Shown here in pieces: positions 27,163-35,564 of a DNA stretch of 57,470 nucleotides (within the stretch, counting starts at the first letter, position 1; the number at the start of each line of letters is the position of its first letter). The notes under the pieces are model-generated. The model was not told the DNA's origin and did not search any database. It was given only the letters and a program-made list of their open reading frames with translations. This DNA is from Verrucomicrobiales bacterium. GTDB lineage: Bacteria; Verrucomicrobiota; Verrucomicrobiia; Verrucomicrobiales; V1-33. A program made the position numbers and the translations under genes. The stretch covers positions 1 through 57,470 of the forward strand of contig JAQGPJ010000024.1 in the NCBI GenBank assembly GCA_028293125.1, given 5' to 3'.

Positions 27163-29208
27163 TCAGCGCCGCCGGATGACCTGAACCAGCCAGCACTGCT
27201 CCTCAGGGATTCCGGGCAGGGCATGAAATTCGCTGATGGAAACAATCCGACCGCCGACCGCTGGTGGTGGTGGAGCGCGGTTCACAATCGTAGCAACAGG
27301 GACATTCAGCGGACCCCCTTTCCCGCCACTGTCGGCGGCGGCGGTGAGGGCGGCGGTGTCCGGGAGCATGCGGAGCAGGACATCGTGCCTGAATTCCACC
27401 CCTGTCACGGGCTTTTGAGTTTCGCCGGGCTGACTTGTATCCACCGGGTTCAAGGGTGAGCGAGGACTGGTTGCCGGGCCCCCTGCGGCACCATCCGGCA
27501 GGATCGTCAGCGAAGGCCCGCAGAAGCGGAAGTCAAAGCTCAGGGGTCGCAGCCATCCGCGTTGCGTCCATTCAACGGAAGTGGGAAAACAGTGTTCCAT
27601 CCGGGCTTTGATGAAGGCTTTTCCGGTCTCCTCCGTCCCCAGCATAGCCCACTCCATGGAATGCGCGGTGCCGGCCTCCAAAGCGTCGGCCAGCAAAACC
27701 TCCACTTTGCTGAAGTCGCCGCGCACCTGCCGCAGAGCGGCGGCATCCTCAGCTGTCAGGGTAAATACTTCATATTCCGTCCGAGGGGGCGGCGTCGGCT
27801 CCATGCCCGGTGCGGGGCTTCCTGTCACTTTTAAAAAGGTGATCTCCATTTCAGCTCCGGAACTGTCAAGTCCGGTCATCTCCTCCGGCAGCGTGGCGGC
27901 CCCCAGGCAGACCACGCTTCCGGGGGCGATCCTCACCGTGCCCTCGAAGGCGGTTTCCACAAACTGAGGGCGGGTTACAAAGGATCTGCTGATTCCGTCA
28001 GGCTCAGGCCACAACTTGTTTTCCACCAGGGAATTCTCCTGAAGCCGGATTTCCACCACAGCGGTTCCGGATTTTGATGCCTCCAGGACAGTCGCGGTGA
28101 ACGAGCGGCCAAGGTTTCGGTATTCAAAGGATTGAGGGGTAAAATCAAGATCTGACTCCGTGGCATAAGCATACTCCTCAATCGATTCAGCCTGACTGCC
28201 CAGAGGGACGGTTCTTTCCTCCCCGGTGCCGGAGGCGGGGTGCTGGTCAAACGGATTCCGCTCGCCTGCTGGCTCGCGTGTGGTCAGACGCTGACCGGCA
28301 TTTATCCGCAGAATGGCGTGATTGTGCATACGCGTATTCCCGTCTGCAGTGGACGATGCCAGCAGTGAGGCGAGCAGCCCGGCATCGTTCCGGTTCTGCG
28401 GATTGTCCAACAGCGCCCGGCCCTCGTCCCGAGGAAGGCGGAAAGTGAGTGCATGGAGCCGCCAGTCCGACGGAAGGCCGGCCACTGGCTTTTCCGTGGA
28501 GGGGACAGAGGCGTTCGCGAAAACAAAACAATGAGCCTCCTCCGGGGAGTGCAGGGTCTCCGCCGCGCGGAACATGGAAACCAGGTGATGAGCCGTGTCC
28601 CCCGAGCGCCAGGCGGTGGTGGTTTTCTCTGTAAAAAAGCGCGGGCTCAGCAGCACGCCATCCACCGGGGAATCCGGCAGGCTGACCGGCACGCGTCGCT
28701 GCTGGTCCCCCCGGATATTTTCCAATATCAGCCGCCCAGCCGTTCCCGTGGATGGACCTGAAGTCCCTGACCGGTCGCCGGCGTAAAGCTCAGCCACCAG
28801 GCTGGTGCCGACTAACCTGAATTCGACGCTGGCCGGAAGCATCTCCGTGCCCCGGCGCTCGTATTCGGTGGGATAGGGAAACTCCTTCATGGCCTCCATC
28901 CGCAGCTCCCGGCCGTGCGGGGTGGAGAAATGCTGATCCGCCGCCAGTTCCGCCTGCCCATTGGCAGCCATGGCGGCCAATCGGAGAAAAAGGGCCTCAT
29001 CCTGCGGAGCCGGCTGTTCCAGCAACGACATCGGAATCTCCCGGCCCTTCACTTTGAAAATGGTGGTCCGCACCCGGATCTCCGCAGTGTCCCCGGAGTT
29101 TCCAAAGGGAGGAATCAGCCAGCCTTTCTGTCCCACGCCGGATTCAGCCGGGGACCACCGTGCCAGCGATAAAAAGCAAAACAAGATCAAAGGGATTTTC
29201 ATGATCAT
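27163..29208 (-). CDS. Secreted protein with three secretin-like degenerate modules, coupled to an ECF sigma gene
   Basis: 681 residues from the ATG at 29208, whose ATGA overlaps the stop of the sigma factor gene; a second ATG is 6 nt later. A signal peptide (IPLILFCFLSLARWSPAES) is followed by three divergent copies of one module. Each core reads G-R/Q-x-A, then an acidic segment with YPTEYE or similar, then P-x-S-V-E-F-R-x-x-G-x-S-L. The cores lie at about 98-145, 338-380 and 523-572. The pattern recalls the C-terminal part of secretin-like proteins of this phylum (SGQRATIE, YPTE, FETRNVGVTLEVEP). No membrane-spanning barrel is apparent. Function is unknown; coupling with the sigma factor suggests it is its periplasmic partner or target. 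Confidence 0.75.
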   Translation of the reverse strand: MIMKIPLILFCFLSLARWSPAESGVGQKGWLIPPFGNSGDTAEIRVRTTIFKVKGREIPMSLLEQPAPQDEALFLRLAAMAANGQAELAADQHFSTPHGRELRMEAMKEFPYPTEYERRGTEMLPASVEFRLVGTSLVAELYAGDRSGTSGPSTGTAGRLILENIRGDQQRRVPVSLPDSPVDGVLLSPRFFTEKTTTAWRSGDTAHHLVSMFRAAETLHSPEEAHCFVFANASVPSTEKPVAGLPSDWRLHALTFRLPRDEGRALLDNPQNRNDAGLLASLLASSTADGNTRMHNHAILRINAGQRLTTREPAGERNPFDQHPASGTGEERTVPLGSQAESIEEYAYATESDLDFTPQSFEYRNLGRSFTATVLEASKSGTAVVEIRLQENSLVENKLWPEPDGISRSFVTRPQFVETAFEGTVRIAPGSVVCLGAATLPEEMTGLDSSGAEMEITFLKVTGSPAPGMEPTPPPRTEYEVFTLTAEDAAALRQVRGDFSKVEVLLADALEAGTAHSMEWAMLGTEETGKAFIKARMEHCFPTSVEWTQRGWLRPLSFDFRFCGPSLTILPDGAAGGPATSPRSPLNPVDTSQPGETQKPVTGVEFRHDVLLRMLPDTAALTAAADSGGKGGPLNVPVATIVNRAPPPPAVGGRIVSISEFHALPGIPEEQCWLVQVIRRR

Positions 29209-30707
29209 TGGGGGATGGTGACGGTGGCAAAAAGAAGCACGACGCGGGGTTCCGGCTCTGTCCCGGGCAGGGTGCCGGCATCCAGATATTGGGACATCAG
29301 CAGCCGGGGTTCGCCCGCCCGGATATTCCCCAGACAGCCCTCCGCGCGCAGGGTGTGGAAGGTGTCCGCCTCCATCACCCGCTCCGGATGACGCTCCGCC
29401 TCGATCATTGACAGCGGCCATTTCAAGACCGAAGGCGCGGCGTAGTGGTGGTATATCCGCCAGACCAGCTGAATGGAGTCGGAGGATTGGATTGAGGGCT
29501 CCACCTGCAACTCAGTGCCCACATCCTTCGTCGCCGTTCCAATGTGACTGCGCTGGCCGGTTTCGCGGTCCCAGGCCCAGCTTTCCGCATAATCGTGACC
29601 GTGAATTTCCCTGACACGCCCGGCTTCGCCCGCGAAAGTGTCCAGCTCAAATTCCTGCAATCCGCCCTGAGCCTCCGCCAAAGGGCGGAATTCGGCAAAA
29701 AGCGCCGCATCCCCACTTTCCGGCTGAAAGGTGAGCAGCCGGGCTGCGGCTGTTTTAGCCGGAAGATTGAGGATAGTGCAGACTACGTGAACATTTGGCC
29801 GGGCTCCCGGCGGGTGGCCCGGTCCTCCGCTGTCCACGACGGATACCATCGGCGCACGGCCTCCGGCATCCGAAAACCAGCCGTATTTTATGGCCCACCA
29901 CCAGCAGCCGGCAGCCGTGATCAGGGCGGCGGCGGCGGGGACAACATACGCACGGCTTCGTGAAACCCGCGCGGCCCTGATGGGACCGGAGGCTATCGCC
30001 TGCCGCCAAGCGGCTCCGGGAAGGGTGGCCATGACGCCGGAGGGGACCCCGCCCGGAGCTGCGGAGGCGTGGTGGAGCAAAATCTGTGACAGCAGGGCGG
30101 CCGTGAGCAGGACACCCCGGCGGCGCAGGGCATGGCGCAGTTTTTCCAAGCCGCGGGTGATGCGTTTGCGGGCGGCCTCGCCACTGATACCGAGCGCGCT
30201 GCCGATGACAGGGTGATCCTCGCCACTGAAAAAGCGCATCAGAATGGCCTCACGCTCGGTCTTTGGAAGGCTGTCCAAAGCGGCATCCAGGAGCGGCGCC
30301 GCCTCCAGCCATGCGGTTTGGAGAAAGGGATCGGAATGATCAGTCATGGCTTCGTCCTGCTGAATTTGGGCGGCGTGCCGCTCACGGCTCCGGCGGCGGA
30401 CCTCTGTGCGCACCACTTTCCGGGCCGTGAAACAGGTGTGGCGGTGGAGCCAGCCCACGGCGGCGGTGTCCGGGGGCAGTTGCGGCGCTTTCCGGGCGAA
30501 ATCGGCGAAAACCATCTGCGCCACATCCTCCGCCAAGGCGGCATCCCCGTTCACCAGCCTCCGCGCGGTGGCCCACACCATCGGCAGATGCCTCACCACC
30601 AACTGGCGGAAGGTGTCTCCACAGGGAGCCGACTGGTAACGCCGTAGCAGGGTGGTTTCCCCGCCGTTGGCCGGAGCATGGGAAGGAGCGATGGAAAAAG
30701 TGGACAT
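29205..30707 (-). CDS. ECF-type sigma factor fused to a membrane segment and extracytoplasmic secretin-like domain
   Basis: 500 residues against about 190 for a plain ECF sigma factor. Sigma region 2 (about 22-100) includes NGDAALAEDVAQMVFADFARKA; region 4 (about 136-195) has LPKTEREAILMRFFSGEDHPVIGSALGISGEAARKRITRGLEKLR. After RRG comes a hydrophobic stretch (199-215), and a transmembrane helix at 254-272 (YVVPAAAALITAAGCWWWAI) puts the C-terminus outside. That part (about 305-500) has AGEAGRVREIHGHDY and VGTELQVEPSI, resembling the C-terminal module of secretins and of the next gene. It may act as its own membrane anchor and sensor. It is divergent from the gene at 30882 and carries a promoter motif shared with the other sigma gene. 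Confidence 0.85.
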   Translation of the reverse strand: MSTFSIAPSHAPANGGETTLLRRYQSAPCGDTFRQLVVRHLPMVWATARRLVNGDAALAEDVAQMVFADFARKAPQLPPDTAAVGWLHRHTCFTARKVVRTEVRRRSRERHAAQIQQDEAMTDHSDPFLQTAWLEAAPLLDAALDSLPKTEREAILMRFFSGEDHPVIGSALGISGEAARKRITRGLEKLRHALRRRGVLLTAALLSQILLHHASAAPGGVPSGVMATLPGAAWRQAIASGPIRAARVSRSRAYVVPAAAALITAAGCWWWAIKYGWFSDAGGRAPMVSVVDSGGPGHPPGARPNVHVVCTILNLPAKTAAARLLTFQPESGDAALFAEFRPLAEAQGGLQEFELDTFAGEAGRVREIHGHDYAESWAWDRETGQRSHIGTATKDVGTELQVEPSIQSSDSIQLVWRIYHHYAAPSVLKWPLSMIEAERHPERVMEADTFHTLRAEGCLGNIRAGEPRLLMSQYLDAGTLPGTEPEPRVVLLFATVTIPQ

Positions 30708-30752
30708 AGGATGAGGTGAATCTTTGCCTTAAGAACCCGCCGGCCGCATCAC

Positions 30753-30762
30753 TCGGACAGAA
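30753..30762 (-). promoter_or_regulatory. TTCTGTCCGA motif before the first sigma gene
   Basis: On the minus strand TTCTGTCCGA lies 46 nt before the start codon of the sigma factor gene. Nearly the same motif (TTCTGTCGGA) lies about 39 nt before the other sigma gene in this window. A shared autoregulatory promoter is the simplest explanation, but only two copies are visible. Confidence 0.4.
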
Positions 30763-30881
30763 TTTCACCAAAACTTTCCGCCTCCCCCTGATCCGGGATT
30801 TCCGCCCCCTGTTCATCAAACCGGCGGCGGACGGGATTTTTCTTCTCGCAGCCCGCCGGTAGGCGGTCCAAGTTTGCCTAT

Positions 30882-31700
30882 ATGAAGTTCCTCCCTCCTC
30901 CCGGTCCGCGCCGCCCTCTGGCATCCCTGCTGCTCCTTTCAGCCCTGCTGGGCGGGACGACGCCGCTCCTGCGCGCAGACAGCGTGGAGCGGGTGCCGGC
31001 CACGGCGGAGGATCTGGCGTCGGCTCTGGGCATGGACATGAAGAAGTTCACGGCCAAATTCGCGGATCCGGTTTACGCCACCATGACCCTGAGCTGGCGG
31101 CAGCCGGGGGATGAGCTGGTGAACCAGCTGAAGCACAGCAGTCCGGAGCCGGCGCAGGAATTCACCATGCTCTTCACCCGCCGGGATTATGGCCGGATGC
31201 AGATGAGCACCGGCGGCGACAATGCCAAAAAGATGAAGGACATCGTGGAGATGAACGTGAAGTTCGCCGGGACCGGCTTCTATTACCGGGACTTCAATCC
31301 CTTCGCCAAACTCAAAGGCCGGCAGCCCATCCAGTCCTTTGTGAAGGATCAGAGCTTTGAGGCTCTGCCTCTGGACGAACCCATTCCGCTGGTGATTGAA
31401 GCGGCGGCGGAGGCCCCGGACAAGCTGATGACCGTCATCCAGACCCAGTATGCGGTTTCCCCGGCATTCGTGCATTTAAGCGTCACCTTCTCACGGGAAA
31501 AACCAGAGCCTCTCCCGCAAGCCGATCCCAAGGCCATTCCTCTGCCCTCCCCTGTTCCGACTTCTCCAATCACTCCGGACGGCCCCCCCGCCCCCGCCCC
31601 CGCGCCGGCTCCGTCCAAAGCCGTGGATGCTCCCGCGGCGCCCGGCAACGTCAAGCCGGCCTCCCCGCCCGCCTCTCCGTCTCCCGCCGCCAGACCATGA
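30882..31700 (+). CDS. Secreted protein of unknown function with proline-rich tail
   Basis: 272 residues. An N-terminal signal (about residues 11-32, LASLLLLSALLGGTTPLLRA) leads into a globular part of about 170 residues that I do not recognise, with motifs such as MTLSWRQPGDELVNQL and YYRDFNPFAKLKGRQP. The last 60-70 residues are almost entirely Pro, Ala and Ser. The stop overlaps the trmB start as ATGA, so the two are probably cotranslated, although no functional link to tRNA modification is evident. It is divergent from the first sigma factor gene, with a 174-nt shared promoter region, so it may belong to that regulon. Confidence 0.8.
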   Translation: MKFLPPPGPRRPLASLLLLSALLGGTTPLLRADSVERVPATAEDLASALGMDMKKFTAKFADPVYATMTLSWRQPGDELVNQLKHSSPEPAQEFTMLFTRRDYGRMQMSTGGDNAKKMKDIVEMNVKFAGTGFYYRDFNPFAKLKGRQPIQSFVKDQSFEALPLDEPIPLVIEAAAEAPDKLMTVIQTQYAVSPAFVHLSVTFSREKPEPLPQADPKAIPLPSPVPTSPITPDGPPAPAPAPAPSKAVDAPAAPGNVKPASPPASPSPAARP

Positions 31701-32317
31701 CCCGCCCCACTCCGGAAACGGTGGAGCTGGTGCCCGCGGATTACTTCCGCGCGCTGCGGCGGGAGGAGATTTTTTCAAACTTTGAACGGCGGTTGGAGCT
31801 GGATGTCGGCTGCGGCGACGGCACCTTCCTGATGGAGATGGCGGCCCGGTTTCCCGAACGCAATTTCCTGGGCATAGAGCGCCTGGGGGGACGCGTCCGG
31901 AAAATCTCCCGGCGCGCCGCCCGGCTGGGGCTGGCCAATGCCCGGGTGCTGGGGCTGGAAAGCTCTTATGCGCTCGGCTGGCTGCTGCCGGAGGGCTGCG
32001 CCACGCGGCTGCACCTGCTTTTCCCCGATCCGTGGCCGAAAAAGAGGCATGCGCGACACCGTTTTGTGCATGGGGAGAACCTTGCCACCCTGCACCGGGT
32101 TCTGGCGTCGGACGGGGAGTTTCTGTTCAAAACAGACCACCCGGACTACTTCGACGAGGCCACCGCCGCCGTGGATGAATCCCCGCTCTTCTCCCGCCTG
32201 CCATGGCTGGATTCCGGGGAATTTTATGCCGTCACCGACTTCGAGCGCCAATGGATGGAGGAGGGCAAACGGATCCAAGGGGCCCGCTGGGTGAAGCGGC
32301 CCGGCTCCGCCACTTGA
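31697..32317 (+). CDS. trmB: tRNA (guanine-N7-)-methyltransferase
   Basis: 206 residues, normal for TrmB, which makes 7-methylguanosine at position 46 of tRNA from S-adenosylmethionine. The SAM-binding motif LDVGCGDGTF is at 35-44 with the ribose-binding Glu61 (GIER). The diagnostic LFPDPWPKKRHARHR lies at 108-122, and TDHPDYF follows near 146. The start codon overlaps the previous stop (ATGA). No truncation or oddity is seen. Confidence 0.96.
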   Translation: MTRPTPETVELVPADYFRALRREEIFSNFERRLELDVGCGDGTFLMEMAARFPERNFLGIERLGGRVRKISRRAARLGLANARVLGLESSYALGWLLPEGCATRLHLLFPDPWPKKRHARHRFVHGENLATLHRVLASDGEFLFKTDHPDYFDEATAAVDESPLFSRLPWLDSGEFYAVTDFERQWMEEGKRIQGARWVKRPGSAT

Positions 32318-32395
32318 TTTATTCATTAAAATTTCCAAATCCCTCTGCCGCGGACGTCCCACGTCCCCGCTCAATCGTTTTTCATAACCACCACC

Positions 32396-33583
32396 ATGCC
32401 AGACATTGCTTGCTCCTCCTTCCCGCCCGTTAACGCCTCGAAGCGCATTTTCCCTCCCTTCAGCCTGGAGCGCCTGCTGCGGACGGTTTTCGAGCCCACG
32501 GAGGGCCGGAAGGTGTGCGTGCTGATCGACCTGCCGGATCTTTCGCTGATGAAGGACTTGGCGTTTCTCAGCGATCCGCAGTTCGCCATCCAGCGCCGGG
32601 CCCATGAGCACTTTTATCTAGCGCTGAAAAACGGCGTCATGGACGCCCTCGGCCTGCAGGGAGGCGAAATCTACGCCTATGCCATGACCTATGGCAGCAA
32701 TCTGGATCTGGAGGACGAATGCCGCGACGCCGCCGGCAACATCCTCAGCCTGGAGACGGATATTTACCCGGACTACGACCTCATCCTCTGCATCTCCACC
32801 TTCAGCGCCACGGCCCCGCTGACGGCCATGGCGAAGAAATACAACTTCCGGGGCGCCACCCTGCACGGGGTGAACGAGGTGATCCTCAGCACCGGCTTGG
32901 CAGTTGATTACCAGGAGGTCAGCCGCGATGCGGAGAAGTTGCGTTTGGCCGTGACCCGCGCGGATGAAATCGAGATCGACTTCGAGCTCGAAACCGGCGA
33001 AATCCTGACCGCGCAGCTTTTCCTCGCAGGACAGGAGGCGCAGAAGAGTCACGGTCTTTGCCGCGGCACAGCCCCGGACATCGCCAATCTCCCTGCCGGA
33101 GAGGTGTATTTTGTCCCCGCCGGAGCCGAAGGCAGCTTCCCCATGAAATATGAGGATGGAACCCTGGGCCGGCTGACAGTCACCGGCGGACGCATCGTTA
33201 AGTCCGACCTCATAGAGGGAAATCCCGAAACTATCGCCGCCCACAACACCAAGCTGACCGCCGATCCCATGACCGGCGTGCTGGGGGAGCTGGGATTCGG
33301 CACTCAAGTGCTGCCGGTCTCCGGAGCGGATATTCAGGATGAGAAGGTCCTCGGCACCTGTCATATGGCCACGGGACGCGATGACCATCTGGGGGGCCAT
33401 CTCACGCCCGATCTGTTCAAGGAGAAGCGCAACGCCACGCATGACGACATCCTTTTCGCTCCCCACAAGACGCCGAACTTCAATATCCGGCAGGTCCGTA
33501 TGAGGCGCGGGGAGCAGCGTGAGGTTCTGATCGAGAATTTCCAGCCCGCCGCCTATCTGCGGAACGCCTTGGCGGCGGAGTAG
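32396..33583 (+). CDS. M29-like metalloaminopeptidase family protein
   Basis: 395 residues, no signal peptide. The C-terminal half carries the metal-site motifs of the thermophilic aminopeptidase (M29) family: GELGFGT, then DEKVLGTCHMATGRDDHLGG, then ATHDDI, which supply the Glu, Glu, His, His and Asp ligands of a two-metal centre. The N-terminal half (DLSLMKDLAFLSDPQ, LCISTFSATAPLTAMAKK) is more divergent. Members remove N-terminal residues from peptides, but the family also includes proteins of unproven activity, so I call it family level only. It follows trmB by 78 nt on the same strand. Confidence 0.72.
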   Translation: MPDIACSSFPPVNASKRIFPPFSLERLLRTVFEPTEGRKVCVLIDLPDLSLMKDLAFLSDPQFAIQRRAHEHFYLALKNGVMDALGLQGGEIYAYAMTYGSNLDLEDECRDAAGNILSLETDIYPDYDLILCISTFSATAPLTAMAKKYNFRGATLHGVNEVILSTGLAVDYQEVSRDAEKLRLAVTRADEIEIDFELETGEILTAQLFLAGQEAQKSHGLCRGTAPDIANLPAGEVYFVPAGAEGSFPMKYEDGTLGRLTVTGGRIVKSDLIEGNPETIAAHNTKLTADPMTGVLGELGFGTQVLPVSGADIQDEKVLGTCHMATGRDDHLGGHLTPDLFKEKRNATHDDILFAPHKTPNFNIRQVRMRRGEQREVLIENFQPAAYLRNALAAE

Positions 33584-34011
33584 TGTCCCCCTCCGGTGTG
33601 AAAGCCGGTTGGCAAGCCGTCGGACATCTGAGCGCCTTGGAGAATTGGCTGCCTGATGCCGGCTCGCGGGGCCGCACAGGCACCTGCGGCCCTGCACCTG
33701 CGCCATAATGCTGCCCAGACCGGCGGATGAAAACCTATTCACCAGGATTTCAGGCTGGCCTTTGGTTTGCTTATGGCGTTGAAACGGAACCAGATGGGCC
33801 GGCTGGCCGGCGTGACAGGCATCTTGCCACTTGGCCAGGCTTGGTCCATATTGGTTGGTCATTACAAGTTTCCAATGCCGCAGAAATCCCACATCAGTTC
33901 CGGACTGTGCCCCGGGTCTTCTCCCGGATGCGGGACCACTGCTGTGCATCCGTTCGGTTGACTGACGGCGTTAACCACCACCAATGATGGATACCTGCCC
34001 TATTTTCTGAA
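33584..34011. other. Intergenic stretch, no gene seen
   Basis: 428 nt with no convincing frame. An imperfect dyad (GGTTGAC at 33956-33962 and GTTAACC at 33970-33976) lies 36-56 nt before the chorismatase start and could be an operator. No terminator after the aminopeptidase stands out. Confidence 0.5.
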
Positions 34012-34995
34012 ATGTCCCTGTTTCCTGAGGCTTGCCCCCCTGAATCCACTCTCTCCACGGCTTTGAACCCCGCAGTCATTCCCGGCGGAAGACAGGAACT
34101 TCAGGTGCGCACCGGGGCTGAAAAGCCGGCCATTCACTCCGGCGAAGGCACAGTCACTCTTGATCTTCCCATGCCCCGCCTTGCCGGACCGGAGACGGAG
34201 TGGGTGGGCCGTGGAATTTCCGCCAGTGGGGAGAACCCGGAATTTCATCTGATCAGACAGTCCGGCGGCTGTTATGGCCTCGCGCTGGGGCATCCAGGAG
34301 AGCCGCCTCAGGCCGCCGCGCACCGGCTTTACGCCGCCCTACTGCGGGAAATTCCGGGTCACCACCTGCATCGGGTCTGGAACTGGATTCCGCGCATCAA
34401 TGACTCCAACGGGGAGGGCGAGGAGAACTACCGCGCCTTCAATGCCGGACGCCATGCCGCTTTCACTGAGCACTTCGGCCCCGACGCGCTGCGCCCCCAT
34501 CTGCCGGCGGCCTCAGCGCTGGGCATTGAGGGGGATCGCATGGCCATCCTGTTCGCCGCCGGATTCACCGCGCCGGATAACTTTGAAAATCCGGAACAGG
34601 TGCCTGCCTGCGAGTATCCCGCGCAGTATGGCCGCCGACCTCCGGCCTTTGCCCGCGGCACCAGTGTCACCACTCCGGAGGGGGGACGCGAGTGGTTCCT
34701 ATCCGGCACGGCCAGCATCAAGGGCCACCGGACGCTGGGGGGCAACTTCGATGACCAGATGCGTCTGACCTTGGACAATGTCCGCCTCATGCGCGCCCAC
34801 ATGGGCGTTCCGGACCATGCCTCCGCCCGCTGGAAGGTGTTTCTCCGCCACGCTGACGACCTCGCCGCCTGTCAAAAAGCCTTCACGGACGCTTGGCCGC
34901 AGGACACCGCCACCACGCTCTATTTACGGGCCGATATCTGCCGGGCCTGCCTTCTGGTGGAGGTCGAGGGCACTTTCTCCATTCCTCCAGGCTGA
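34012..34995 (+). CDS. Chorismatase of the FkbO/Hyg5/XanB2 family
   Basis: 327 residues, the usual length. Family enzymes convert chorismate to pyruvate plus a dihydroxycyclohexadienoate or 3-/4-hydroxybenzoate. Visible signatures are RVWNWIPRIN (121-130), ENYRAFNAGRHAAF (138-151), the FLSGTASIKGH block (229-239) that marks the ligand pocket, and YLRADICRACLLVEVEG (304-320) at the C-terminus. Which subtype it is (FkbO, Hyg5 or XanB2-like) depends on a few pocket residues I cannot assign by eye. No aryl-polyene, quinone or polyketide gene is adjacent, so the product's use is unknown. The gene converges on the small helix-turn-helix-like gene. Confidence 0.85.
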   Translation: MSLFPEACPPESTLSTALNPAVIPGGRQELQVRTGAEKPAIHSGEGTVTLDLPMPRLAGPETEWVGRGISASGENPEFHLIRQSGGCYGLALGHPGEPPQAAAHRLYAALLREIPGHHLHRVWNWIPRINDSNGEGEENYRAFNAGRHAAFTEHFGPDALRPHLPAASALGIEGDRMAILFAAGFTAPDNFENPEQVPACEYPAQYGRRPPAFARGTSVTTPEGGREWFLSGTASIKGHRTLGGNFDDQMRLTLDNVRLMRAHMGVPDHASARWKVFLRHADDLAACQKAFTDAWPQDTATTLYLRADICRACLLVEVEGTFSIPPG

Positions 34996-35051
34996 ACCCG
35001 CCTGTCCTGTCCGTCCGGTCTCCACGGGAAGCCGGAATCCCGGCAATCCCG

Positions 35052-35372
35052 TCAGCGTCCGATGTAATTGAATGCCCCGCTGTGCCCGACTGAAGGCAGA
35101 TCACGGGTTTTGCGGGCTCCATTGAGGGCGGCAAGCACCTTTTTCTGCGCCCGCGCGGTCAACTGACGGCCCTTGCGAGCCTTCTGCACCACCTTGTGGG
35201 TGAGACCGGTCCCGACCGCTACGGCTACCAGCGCGTGGTTGTCCATGCCATCCGCCTCCAGCAGCGCGTCCAACGGCTGCAAGCCCATATCCATCTCCAT
35301 CTTTTGGAGTTCGGAATCAGGACGGGCTGCGGATTCATCACCGGATGTTATGGATGGGCCAACGGAACTCAT
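35052..35372 (-). CDS. Small helix-turn-helix-like protein
   Basis: 106 residues. After a variable acidic N-terminus, the segment LVAVAVGTGLTHKVVQKARKGRQLTARAQKKVLAALN (about 48-84) has the length and pattern of a Cro/C1-type helix-turn-helix followed by a third helix, with a strongly basic recognition region. It is probably a DNA-binding protein, though no named family is recognised. The gene is convergent with the chorismatase (56 nt between stops) and divergent from the second sigma factor gene, with 192 nt between starts. Confidence 0.65.
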   Translation of the reverse strand: MSSVGPSITSGDESAARPDSELQKMEMDMGLQPLDALLEADGMDNHALVAVAVGTGLTHKVVQKARKGRQLTARAQKKVLAALNGARKTRDLPSVGHSGAFNYIGR

Positions 35373-35514
35373 CAGGAAAAGTGGTTATAAAAATGAAAAA
35401 TAAACGGCGGAAACCGGCAGTGTCCTCCGTCTTGGAGAAGAAGTCAACCCGTCCAGCGTGAGGCCTGGCCGGCATGTGGCTCCATCCCCTCCCTCCCTGC
35501 GTTCCTCTCTAAAC

Positions 35515-35526
35515 TTTTCTGTCGGA
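35515..35526 (+). promoter_or_regulatory. TTTTCTGTCGGA motif before the second sigma gene
   Basis: The motif is preceded by AAAC and followed by ACA, so the -35-like GGAAC of many ECF promoters is also present at 35524-35528. It ends 38 nt before the start codon. Its counterpart before the other sigma gene reads TTCTGTCCGA. Confidence 0.4.
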
Positions 35527-35564
35527 ACAGCATCCTCCGCGCCGACTACTTGGAAAGATAAAGT

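Noticed and set aside
32618-33949. 443-codon minus-strand open frame opposite the M29-like gene
   Set aside because: Low-complexity antisense translation; the plus strand has the metal-ligand motifs.
33956-33976. Imperfect dyad GGTTGAC/GTTAACC before the chorismatase gene as an operator
   Set aside because: Only seven bases with one mismatch and no regulator gene alongside; too weak for a feature.
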